Below are positions 22,816 through 33,590 of a stretch of DNA of 64,000 nucleotides, in pieces. Position 1 is the stretch's first letter; every line of letters begins with the position of its first letter. The stretch comes from Balaenoptera acutorostrata (taxonomy: Eukaryota > Chordata > Mammalia > Artiodactyla > Balaenopteridae): assembly GCF_949987535.1 (NCBI RefSeq), contig NC_080077.1:41434561-41498560 (forward strand). The letters are read 5' to 3'. Under the pieces are notes generated by a model. The model was not told where the DNA came from. It did not search any database and was given only the letters and a program-made list of their open reading frames with translations. Made by a program: the position numbers and the translations under genes.

Positions 22816-24019
22816 TGTTACTAATAACAAGATTTTGAAGGGTTACTAGGCTTTTTCCAGGCACACCGGTGGGGAAGCACATTCTGAGCAAATAAACAGC
22901 ATATGAGAAAGCACAGTTATGAAAAGTATGGAAGGTGTGTGACACTGATTATTGGCTGTAAGGCTGGAGACTAATGGCAGGGGAGTCTGGTTGCCTGAAG
23001 TTTACTTTGAAAAAAGAACTCTGCTTATGAAGTATGTTCTTGAGCACATGTTCAATGTGTTGTTCCATCCATGGGGCAATGGAGAGGTAATTTGATGGGC
23101 AATGATGTGAAATGTGCACATTATCAATTTGCCGGCACAAAGTGAATGCATTGCAAATGGTGAGGGTGCAAGAAAGGTTTGCGGTCAGGAGAATGGGTAT
23201 CAGATAAGGTGATTTTTAAGGAGCTTTTTTGCTTTTCGTTTGTTTATTTAGTATTTCAGGTGTGAGATGATGAACACTGGAAAAAATCTAGGAGGATGAG
23301 ATTGAAATTAAGGACGTAGCATAGATGAGTCGAGGAGAGGCAGGGACAGTAGATAACTATACGGTTTCTGGCTTTAGAAGTCAGGTGGAGGTGGCCTCAT
23401 CAGAGAGCTAGGGAATATGAAAATTTTTACAAGCTTATGGGAAGGTAGGATGATAGAGTTATAAATGCTCAGTTTGAAAATCCTCTAGGGCATCAGGGCT
23501 GATTGCAATAGGCAATAGGCAAATTTTTAAGATGAATCTGGTTAATAGCTAGTTGATAGGTTTGTTTGAGACATTGAATATATAGCAAAGATTTACAGAT
23601 GGCAGTTGGTGATATAAAATTAAAGTTTAGGAGTACACAACTGTAGTTACAGCTGGACCATGAGAAGTTTTACACACCTATAGGAGAGATTGCATGGAGA
23701 ATAACAGACATCTGAGGACTGACTCTGGGGTATGGCCTAATATAAGGAGGAGGAATTAGACTCGCTAGGAAAAGAATAAATGGAACGGAGTAAGCAAACA
23801 GTAGGAAAGAATATGGATAGTGCAGTGTCACAAAAGTGGACAGAAAAGAGAGGAAGTAATCAAAGTGCAAACTCTTACAAGCTCCATTTCTGCTTAGTCT
23901 CTGGTTTTCTCTAAGGACTAAGAAACACTCAGTTACTATTTACCTAAATTGTTGAGAATGTAGATAATGGTTTGGAGATGGAAATAACCATGTCTATTAT
24001 GTATCATGTATGACAAAAT

Positions 24020-24205
24020 TTAGTTAGGGGCTTTACTTATGTTACACTGTAATCCCAACCATAATCTTATGATGTGGGCACAGCTATTCCCATTTCATAC
24101 ATAAGAAAACTGTAATGCAGAAAATGTAAAGTAAAATGAGCATTAGAATGAGAAATTTTTTCTAATTACAGAACTCGGGTCTTATTCACTGAACCATGCT
24201 ATCTC
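24020..24205 (-). repeat. MIR SINE nested in L2
   Basis: The plus strand reads the MIR complement: CCCATTTCATACATAAGAAA, then AACTGTAATGCAGAAAATG, and an AACTCGGGTCTTATTCACTG block that corresponds to the tRNA-like 5' half. Confidence 0.75.
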
Positions 24206-24616
24206 AACAGCATGACATAATGACAGTAGCACTGGACCAAGGATCAACAGACAGTCATTAGTCGTGTGATTTTGAAATCTTTTAAAAGCAGAATGAAATT
24301 AGATACTGCAAGTGATAGTACTTCAAATATGGAAAAGTTTTGTTCTAATAGAAGGTATTATAAGGAAGAGGTGACTGATCAGCTGTGTCAAATGCTATCA
24401 AGAGCTCAAAGAGATAAGGTTTAAGAAAGGTCATTGCATTTCAAGATTAAAAGTCACTGGTGATCTCTTAAATGGCATTTTGGTAGAATAATGGAGACAA
24501 ACTTCTGAAGCAGTGGATTAAAGAGTGTGCAAGGTACAGATGAGGTGGTGGGGGCGGTGAGTGTGGCATACATTTTAAGAATTTTAGTTGTAAAAATAAG
24601 AAGATAAACAAGATAA

Positions 24617-25141
24617 AGAGGATGTGGCACATATGTACAATGGAATATTACTCAGCCATAAAAAGGAACTAAATTGAGTTATTTGTAATGAGGTGGATGG
24701 ACTTATAGCCTGCCATACAGAGTGAAGTAAGTCAGAAAGAGAAAAACAAATACCGTATGCTAACCACATATATAGAATCTAAAATAACAGTACTGCTGAA
24801 CCTAGTGGCAGGGCAGGAATAAAGATGCAGATGTAGAGAATGGACTTGAGGACACAGAGGGGGAAGGGGAAGCTGGGACAAAGTGAGAGAGTAGCATTGA
24901 CATATATACACTACCAAATGTAAAATGGATGGCTAGTGGGAAGCTGCTGCATAGCACAGGGAGATCAACTCCATGCTTTGTGATGACCTAGAGGGGTGGG
25001 ATAGGGAGGGTGGGAGGGAGGCTCAAGAGGGAGGGGATATGGGGATATATGTATACATATACCTGATTCACTTTGTTGTACAGCAGAAATGAACACAACA
25101 TTGTAAAACAATTATACTCCAATAAAGATATTAGAAAAAAC
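24617..25141 (+). mobile_element. L1 3' fragment with 8-bp target duplication
   Basis: A 5'-truncated L1: the last codons of ORF2 (AATATTACTCAGCCATAAAA), the 3'UTR with its G-rich tract (GGGTGGGAGGG) and the AATAAAG-type end. CAAGATAA at 24609-24616 and 25142-25149 flanks it. Its 3'UTR differs from that of the large L1 at 14655 and resembles the one at 55655, which marks an older subfamily. It lies inside the L2. Confidence 0.9.
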
Positions 25142-25430
25142 CAAGATAACAGTTTGTGGGTAGGTAACAAGTTTAAGTAAAAGTTTTAAAGATGGGAATT
25201 CTGAGTATGCTTGTAGATGGAAAGGAAGGAGACTAAAGCAAGTGACTAAAGAATAAAATATGAGAGCAGGTGACAGAAAAGATTTTGGCATTTACCTCAT
25301 ATATGTGGAATGAGAATATGGTTTTTAATACTAGATGAAAAAAATTAAGGTAGAGTGAAACTAGGGAGAATTTTGGCAATGATGAGAGAGGAGAATGATG
25401 ATGCTGTTTGTTTTCCATCTCTGTTACAAC

Positions 25431-26374
25431 TAAGACAAAACTATTTCAGGCTGAAAATGTGCTGATCTCTTAGTGTTATTCCAATTATATTACCATTCCA
25501 TGTGGTATCCATGCATTTTGAGAGTCAACTATGATGGCAATGCATTGCTGAAAACTTCTTTTTCAGTTGGCATTAATGCTATTAGTTTTATATTGGGGCT
25601 TTAATTTCTGGCTATACACATAGCCATTCAACTGTAAACATAATGCATTTGCCAGGTGTCAGCCCAAATTTCTTTGATTGTCATTAGCTTATCCTTCTGT
25701 TCACCAACTTTGCTTATCCATCAACCCACAAAACCAGTTTCTAATTTCATATTTCTATAGAGACCATTTGCACTCATTGTAGCCTTGATGTAATGGTTAA
25801 TCCTTGGAATCAGTTCACAAAGTCATATGGTTTATTGTAGGAGTGGACAAAGAGAAGGAACAATGGAAACCTTCTGTAATTAGTTTCATATCTCAGATCA
25901 AGGGATTCAAATGCAAAAATGCAAATACCAAAGCTAGAGTGGTAGTAAGAGTGAATGGGGGAAGGGACTTGCAGTAGGGCAAGGAATAGAAAATAAGGCC
26001 AGAGATGAAATTGAAACACACATTAATGCCACTGATAACTGGTCATTTTTTGAAAATGCATTTTCATGCTTTCGGCCCAACCCAGATTTCAAAACATACT
26101 CAAAAAACTCTAAGTCATAATTGCCCACAATATATCGTCATTGCCTTCTTAGAGGCTTTAGGGCCTATTATTGGAAAACATTTGTGTTGTTTGTTAGGAT
26201 GTCTCCCTGATCAAAGACCAATGATTATAACTTATCTTCTAGTTATTTATATTTTATGCCAGAGTTTCTAGTTCTAGGACTTACCAAGACAGCCTAAATG
26301 TTCCTCAGCCTGACTAAACTTTAGACAGGCTTCCTCCTGACTCTAGGCCTTCGCTGCCCTTTTCTTAGAGCAAC
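25431..26374. other. No gene or named element seen
   Basis: Mixed-composition DNA. The segment at 26280-26374 may belong to the LTR that follows, but it has no match in the second LTR copy of this window. Confidence 0.5.
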
Positions 26375-26880
26375 TGTAACTGAGCAGGATACCATGGGGC
26401 CATCTCAGGACAGACTCTGCCCCCATATCCTCTGCTTTAGCTCTTCTCTAAAGTACCTAGATAACAGTATCTGATGCACAGTTCCTGAGTTGTTTTACAG
26501 ATGCTAAAATCCCCACCAAATGGAACACATTAACTACTTGATGACCATGAGCACATACCCCCCCCCCCCCACCCGGGCCTACTGGAACCTACAGATTGAT
26601 AATGTTAACCCCTGTGACACTGCCCTGTTACCTCACCATCAACCAATTAGAGAATCAGGCATGAGCTGTTCACAGATCCTGGGACACCCCTCCCTCACCT
26701 TGCCTTTAAAAATGCTTTGCTGAAACTCATTGGGGAGTTTGGGCTTTTTGAGCCCTGGCTGTCCCAGACTCCTTGCTTGGTGCCCTGCAATAAATGCTGC
26801 AGTTTTGTTCACCACAACTCAGTGTCAGTAGATTGGCTTTACTGCATGTGGTGAGTGGATCCAAGTTTGGTTTAGTAACA
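26375..26880 (+). mobile_element. Solo ERV LTR (class I-like)
   Basis: This ends in GGTTTAGTAACA at 26880 and carries a TATA-like CCTTTAAAAATG (about 26702) and a polyadenylation hexamer AATAAA at 26789-26794, the usual U3-R-U5 order. It is homologous over most of its length to the minus-strand LTR at 54895-55567, and the homology stops at TGTAAC (26375), which I take as the start. A 13-base C-run lies at 26558-26570. No viral genes adjoin it, so it is a solo LTR or a fragment. The 5' edge is uncertain because LTR-like sequence may extend to about 26270. Confidence 0.7.
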
Positions 26881-26901
26881 TATTCAGTTTAGAAAACTTG
26901 T

Positions 26902-28217
26902 TTCTGGGCTCTCTATCCTGTTCCATTGATCTATGTGTCTGTTTTTGTGCCAGTACTATACTGTTTTGATTACTGTAGCTTTATAGTATAGTCTGAAGAC
27001 AGGGTGCGTGATTCCTCCAGCTCTGTTGTTCTTTCTCAAGATCATTTTGGTTATTCAGGGTCTTTTGTGTTTCCATATAAATTTTAAAATTATTTGTTCT
27101 AGTTCTGTAAAAAATGTCACTGGTATTTTGATAAGGATTGCATTGAATCTGTACATTGCCTTGGGTATGTTCAACAGTACTGATTCTTCCAATCCAAGAA
27201 CATGGTGTATATTTCCATCTGTTTATGTCATCTTCAATTTCTTTCATTAGTGTCTTATAGTTTTCAGACTTAAAAAAAAAACCAAAACAAAACAAATAAC
27301 CCGATTAAAAAATGGGCAGAAGAACTGAATAGACATTTTTCCAAAGAGAAAATGCATATGGCCAACAGGCACATGAAAAGATGCTCAACATTGCTAATCA
27401 TCAGGAAAATGCAAACCAAAACCACAATGAGATATCACCTCACACCAGACAGAATGGCTATCATCAAAAAAGAACACAAATAGCAAATGTTGGCAAGGAT
27501 GTAGAGAAAAGGGAACCCTTGTACACTGTTGGTGGGAATATAAGTTGGTGCAGCCACTGTGGAAAACAGTATGGAGGTTTCTCAAAAAACTAAAATAAGA
27601 CTACCATTTGACCCAGCAATTCCACTCCCAGGTATATATCTAAAGAAAACAAAAACACTAATTTGAAAAGATACATGCACCCCAATGTTCATAGCAGCAC
27701 TATTTATTATTACCAAGATATGGAAGCAATCTAAGTGTCCAGCAACAGATGAATGGGTAAAGAATATGTGGTATATATATATGTACAATGGAATACTACT
27801 CAGCCATAAAAAGAATGAAAATTTTGCCATTTGCAGCAACATGGATGGACTTGGAGGGCATTATGCTAAATGAAATAAGTCAGACAGAGAAAGATAAATA
27901 TTGTATGATATCACTTATATGTGGAATCTAAAAAATTCAACAAACTAGTGAATATAACAAAAAAGAAGACTCACAGATATAGAGAGCAAACTAGTGGTTA
28001 CCAGTGGGGAGAAGGGGGGAAGGGCAATCTAGGGGTATAGAGAGTGGGAGACACAAACTATTGTGTGTAAGATAGGCTCAAGGATGTATTGTACAACAGG
28101 GGGAATATAGCCAGTATTTCGTAGTAACTGTAAATGGAAAGAAACCTTTAAAATTTTTATAAAAAATTTAAAAAATATTAAAGAAAAATTTAAAAAATAA
28201 CATTTAAAAAAATTAAA
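26902..28217 (+). mobile_element. 5'-inverted (twin-primed) L1 insertion
   Basis: Two L1 pieces face opposite ways. 26902 to about 27275 is ORF2 on the minus strand ([10 protein letters not shown]..., CSWIGRI). About 27281-28217 is the ORF2 3' part and 3'UTR on the plus strand, ending A-rich. An exact 11-base duplication, AGAAAACTTGT, flanks the whole (26891-26901 and 28218-28228), so this is one insertion event. Compared with the large L1 of this window, about 0.5 kb of ORF2 is missing at the inversion joint. Short remaining frames (26981-27295 minus, 27381-27593 plus, 27685-27873 plus) are broken ORF2 pieces. Confidence 0.93.
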
Positions 28218-28228
28218 AGAAAACTTGT

Positions 28229-29635
28229 AATTGCAAGTTATTTCTCTGCCCGTTTGAGATGTATGTAAGTCTCATGCCAGTTTTATCTTCCAGTTTCTGT
28301 GGGAGGGTAAGAACCTAACTTCTGGTGGGTGCCTTGCTCTGAGTTCTAAACTATCTCCTGTCATGAAGATACAAAGCTTTTTCCTTTGGGTGAAGTGATT
28401 AGCAAACACACATGACCTGTGTTCTCATTCTCACCCCAGTGCTTAAAAATCTTCCCACTGTTTGCTTTAGCAGAGTAGAGTTCAGATTTTAGTTCTGGTC
28501 TCTCTCTCCTACTTCAATAACCTTGAAGAAACTCTTTCTTACCTGACTGTTTGGTGCAGTTTTTGCTCTGACAGACCTCAATGTACTCTCGTCAAAATGT
28601 CTAATCTTCTCTGATATCCTTGTGGTTACCCAAGCCCCTTTGTGGTTTAACACTATAAACAATTCTTATTCACGACCATGGGATTAGTAAATCTTTAGAC
28701 AGAATTTAACCAACAAGAATTGATGGAAATAAACCCTGAGTCCTAGATCACTGAGCCTTTGGGAAAATAAATGAAATTTAGAAAACTAAATTATTTCCTA
28801 AGACCCAGTATTGTCAAATTTGTTACAACCATACTTTCTTCAAGTCTATCTTGTTATTGTCCAATCCTTTATAGCATACTCTTATAAGCACAGTAATAGA
28901 GAAAACATACTTTCCCCTCTTTTTCTTTTATATTGTTTTTATTTTTGACAAACTGATATATCAGCTTATGAAACCTAGTGTTAGGCATCATGTAGACTGA
29001 AAACTTATTAACTAAATCTTTTACTTTTCATCCAGATGTTTGCAGTAACCGCTCTATTTTTCTGTTAATCTGTCAGATTAATTTTCTGTCGGAAAGTCAG
29101 TAGTTGATATTGTTAAATTGTCTTAAAAATTGTTTGCTTGCAATTCGCTCATTTCCTTTGATATCACTGTGAATTTTGATTCATATGAATTTGATTCCTT
29201 TGAATTTAATGAATTTTAAAACACGAGTCTGTCAGTAGCATAGTGGATCTAGTCTGCACACTATAGTTAAATATTGTTGATGCTTATACAGCATTGTTAA
29301 CTGATTTTCAGAGGTTGTCCTTTTCTTTTAGTTTTTATAGTGCAATGTTTTCTGCTCTTAAGTTTGAGCTGTTTGCACATTTATGATTTTTACTGCAGCA
29401 TTCCCATTTTGAAGAGATGCATCTTAGTCTCTGAATGTGTATACCCTTTGTTTGCTGTTATTTTTGTAGGTAACAAAGATTAGGTTCTTCTGAACTTGCG
29501 TGAAGAAGAGATTTCTAGTAAACATTTTTAAATGGATTCACTGGTACACTTTTTCTCCAAATGTGTGTTTTTCTTTGCTCTATAAGTGGCTCACTCATGA
29601 AGATCTTTTTTTTTTCCATGTAATTTAAATTCCAT
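28229..29635. other. No gene or named element seen
   Basis: AT-rich unique-looking DNA with no open frame of note and no recognised repeat. Confidence 0.55.
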
Positions 29636-29639
29636 GCAA

Positions 29640-29835
29640 TAGTTGGTTTTAGAGAGTTTGGACATCAAATAGTCCTGGGTTTAATTCCTGGGCTCCAATA
29701 CCTATTAGCTGTGTGACCCTGGACAACTTTAAACTTCTTAGGTATGTTTCTTTGTTTGTAAAAGAGGAAATTGTTGAGATCATTTATATTAAGTGCTTAG
29801 CAATAGGGCTAGGCTTTCAATAAATGTTAATTCTC
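29640..29835 (+). repeat. MIR SINE
   Basis: TAGTCCTGGGTTTAATTCCTG, then TATTAGCTGTGTGACCCTGG, the AACTTCTTAGGTATGTTTC region and CAATAAATGTTAATTCTC, so most of a MIR is present. Confidence 0.9.
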
Positions 29836-30885
29836 CCGCTTATTGGGAAAAGATAACTAGCACTTCCGGGAAAATTAACTAGTTTCATCTCCAAATTGCC
29901 CATCCGTCTATTCTGTGGAATTAATAATGAAGTTGTTTCTTATGCAGGAATGAACAGTTGGTAATCCAAATTTACGATTATATTGAATGACAGAGGTGTG
30001 TTTGCTTTACCTCTACCCACCGATTATATGACTTGTAACACATCTCTGGATTGATGACTATATCACCATTAAATATCAGTTGTCATAAAGAGTTCATTAG
30101 ATAATTCCCTGGGGAATGCCTGAAGCTGCTAAACCTTTGTCAGACCAGAAGTAGCTCTCTCCTGAGGAAGCCTTTGGCTGAGGGAGAGGAAACACTGTCA
30201 CTCCTCAGAATGGAAATGACACATAGTGAATTACTTAAATTGAGACTGCCAGGCCAGCATAACCTAGTGCAGTGATGTGTCATCATCACTCCTGGAAAAT
30301 TAACCCCAGCTCCTGTGACCAAGAGCAGGCTATCACTCTCCAGAGAATATTTTGGAAAACATAATTGCCTTTCCAACTATTGTAACTTCTTTTTTTTTTC
30401 CCAGAAGGAGAAATAGAATAAAAGCTTTGCAAGTTTGTGGAAGAAGGAGAGACAATAAGCATTTAAAATAGAGTATTATTAACCCATTTCCTTTTATTTT
30501 TATTATTTTTTTATGTGCTTTTGCTCCCAAAAGAATATATTTTCTTCTTTTTTTACATTATTGGATAGAGAAATTTAGAAAATTAGAATTAACACATATG
30601 AACCAAACTAAAAGGGACTTTCAATTATGAATTTGGAAAATCTTTGTAATATAGAACTTTAAATTGAGATTAGAGCCCAGAGTACCTTCAAAACTCTCTT
30701 GTCTAGGTCAGGGTAGGGAACTCTTGATCCTCTGCAACAACTGGTTTTCAATAGATGTGCTTACTATTGAAGAAAGTTTGTGTTCTAGCCCACCTCATTC
30801 ATCCAAATGATCAAATCAACGTTAAAAATTTGGGATTATTATGATGATAAAAGAGCTCTTGTATAAGTCATTTTTATGTGGACCT
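29836..30885. other. No gene or named element seen
   Basis: Contains a slightly GC-richer patch at 30110-30350 with a 78-codon minus frame that has no recognisable motif. A T-run lies at 30391-30400. Confidence 0.5.
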
Positions 30886-30889
30886 ATGT

Positions 30890-33590
30890 TTTCATTTGTC
30901 TTTAGTAAATATCTAGGAATGGAATTGCTGAGTCTTATGGTAGTTGTATGCTTAATTTTTTAAGAAATTACCAAACCTTTTTCCAGAGTGATTGTGCCAT
31001 TTCACATCCCCACTAGCAACATATGAGATTTTCAGTTGCTCCACATTCTTTCAAAATTTGGAGTTGTCAGTTGTTTTCATTTTAGTAATTCCACTGTTTG
31101 TATAATGATATTTCACTGTGGTTTTAATATACATTTCTCTAATGATACTGAACATCTTTTCATGGGATTATCTATCATTTGTATATCTTCCTTTGAGAAG
31201 TGTATATTCCAGTCCTTGACCATTTTTTAAAAACCTGCATATTATTAATGACTTGTAAGATCTCTTTGTATGTTTCAGAAAAAAATATGTCAAATATATC
31301 TTCTGTGAATATTTTTCTTCAGTCTTTGGTTTGCCTATTCATTTACTTAATTATGTCTTTTGATGAGGCCAAATTTTTAACTTTGATGAAGACTATCAAA
31401 TTTCCATTCCTTTCTTTTTTAGTCATTCCTGTTTGTGATGTGACAAAACAACCCGTGGCTATACCTGTATCATGAATATATTATTCTGTGTCTTCTTTAA
31501 CATTTTATAGTTTTAGCATTTATATTTGGGTCTGTGATTTATGTCAAATCAATTTTCATATATACTGTAAGGTAAGTGTTGAGTGAAAGCATTTTCTTTC
31601 CATATAAATTATTAAGTGTTTCAGCACTATTTAATGAAAAGACTTCCCTATCTTTAATAAATTGCAATGGCACCCTTGTTAAAATTGAGTGAATGTGTTT
31701 CCTAAGCTGTTTCATGGATCTATTTAACTATCCTTATGCTTATACAACAACCCTATCTTGATTACTGTAGCTTTAAAACAGTTCTTGAAACCAGGTAGTA
31801 TACATCTTCAAACTTTATCTTGCCTTATCAAAAATTTTTTTCTACTTTAAAAAAGTCTTTTGGATTATCATATAAATTTTAGAATCAACTTGTCAGTTTC
31901 TATAAAATCCTGCAGAGATTATGATTGGGATTGCAATATAGCTGCCTATCAGTATAGGCAGCCTATAGCCTATCAGTATAGGCAGCTGCCTATCTTAACA
32001 ATATTGTGTGTGTCAATTTATGGACATGTTCTCAATTTATTCTGGTCTTCTTTAATTTATCTCAGGACTATATTGAATGTTTTAGTTTGGAGGTCTTATA
32101 CAACTTCTATTAAATTTATTTATAAATATTTTTTTTGGTTGTTGATGTTATTACATATTGAGTTTTTTACATTTCACTTTTTTTTGTTTAATATGGCTGT
32201 ATAGAAACAAATAATTTTTGACTTTGTATCCTGTAACATTCCAACATTCACTTACTAATTTTAGTAATTGCTTTAAAATAATTTAGTCATTCTACATAGA
32301 TATAATCATGTCTTCCATGAATAGAGTTTGATTTTTTCCTTTTCAATCTTTATGCTTTTATTACTTTTCTTGCTTTACTGCATTGTCTAAAACCTCCAGT
32401 AAAGTGTTAAACTTAATTGGTGAGGGTGACAGCCTTGCCTTGTCCCAGATATTAGGATGAAAGTGTTTAATATTTTGTCTTTTGTTCAGATATTAATTGA
32501 GGTCTTTCATAGTTGCACTTTATCAGATTGAGAAATTTAAATTTCTAGTATGCAGAGAGTGTTTGAATTTTGTTAGAATGCTTTCTCTGAATCTATGAAG
32601 AAAATAATGTTTTTTATTTGTTTAGTTATTAATATAGTGAATTACATTGATTGCTTTTAAGATTTTAAATTAACATTTCATTCCTGATATAATATCTTTG
32701 GGTCATATATTATCTTTTATGTATTTTGATTTTTATTTGCTAATATTTTATAAAGGAATTTTAAACATGTTCTAAAATGATATTTGTCTGTAGTGTTATT
32801 TTCTTTTAAAGACACAGATTTTGGTATCAGGGTTATACTGGCCTCTATTTCCTGAAAAATTTGTTCAATATTGATATTATTCCTCCTTAAATTTTGATAA
32901 GATTCACTCATCAACCTATCTGGACCCAGAATTTTCTTTATAAGATTTTTTTTCTAATAAATTTAAATTTTAAAATGGAGGATGATTCGGATTTTTCTAT
33001 TTTCTTATATGCCAGTTTTGGAGAGGTGTAATTTTTTTTGGAACTTGTCCATTTCACATAAGTTATCAAATTCATTGGCAAAAACTATTTATAATATTCC
33101 TTTGTCTTCATTTAATGTCTACAGAATCCTTAGTCTGTCTTCTTTTATCTTTATATTGATAATTTGCTTTTTCTCTCATTCGTTGAGCAGTCTTGCTAAA
33201 TGTTGCAAATTTATAAAGATCCTACTTTAGGCTTTATTTTCTCTAGTGTTCTTCTATTTTTGAATGCACTGATATCTTTCCTTCTACTTTGCTTTCTATT
33301 TCATTATTTCTTTCAACTCACTTTGCAGTTAACTTGTTCATCTTTTTCTAAATTCTTAAGATGGCAACTTAGATCATTAACTTTAAACTTTTTTCCTTTA
33401 TAGTACAAGCATTAAAAAGCTACAAATTTTACCCTAAGCACTCACTGCTTTAGTTGTATCTTGCAAATGTTATTATGTAGAATTTTCATCATCATTCAAT
33501 TGGATTTGTTTTCTAATTTCCTTAGTGATTTCAAATTTGACCAATGTATTTAGAAGTGAGTTGTTTAATGTACAAATATCCCATATCTAC
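30890..33590 (-). repeat. Old L1 (ORF2 to 3' part), heavily decayed
   Basis: The plus strand reads the complement of L1 ORF2 in order: GGAATTGCTGAGTCTTATGG near 30921, CACATCCCCACTAGCAAC near 31003, the CTTTTCATGGGATTATC region, CTTGATTACTGTAGCTTT near 31758, the TTGGTGAGGGTGACAGCC RT-core region near 32418, and GGTATCAGGGTTATACTGGC near 32823. It runs on to the region between RT and endonuclease near 33580. Stops and indels are frequent. An old mammalian L1M-type copy. Confidence 0.85.
31942..31985. repeat. Tandem copy of a short palindrome inside the old L1
   Basis: CCTATCAGTATAGGCAG occurs at 31945-31961 and again at 31969-31985, a 24-base period. Each copy with its flank forms an inverted repeat with arms CTGCCTAT/ATAGGCAG around a 4-base loop. 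It looks like a local slippage or hairpin-templated duplication. Confidence 0.9.

Larger units (their letters stand above)
22150..25430 (-). repeat. Long decayed L2 LINE with nested insertions
   Basis: Read on the minus strand this follows L2 from the ORF2 reverse-transcriptase region to the 3' end. Plus-strand landmarks in order are the 3'-end block AATATATGTGGAGTCCCC near 22188, the AGAAAGCACAGTTATG region near 22906, TTACAGATGGCAGTTGG at 23592, GACTGACTCTGGGGTATGG at 23718, CAGCTGTGTCAAATGCTATC at 24380 and AGATGGGAATTCTGAGTATG at 25190. It is interrupted by MIRs (22290-22450, 22610-22815, 24020-24205) and by an L1 3' fragment (24617-25141), across which the L2 resumes. Those insertions are therefore younger. 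No frame survives. Confidence 0.65.

Noticed and set aside
31860..32204. 114-codon plus frame with repeated YQYRQ-like residues
   Set aside because: It is antisense to an old L1, and the repeat comes from the 24-base tandem palindrome.
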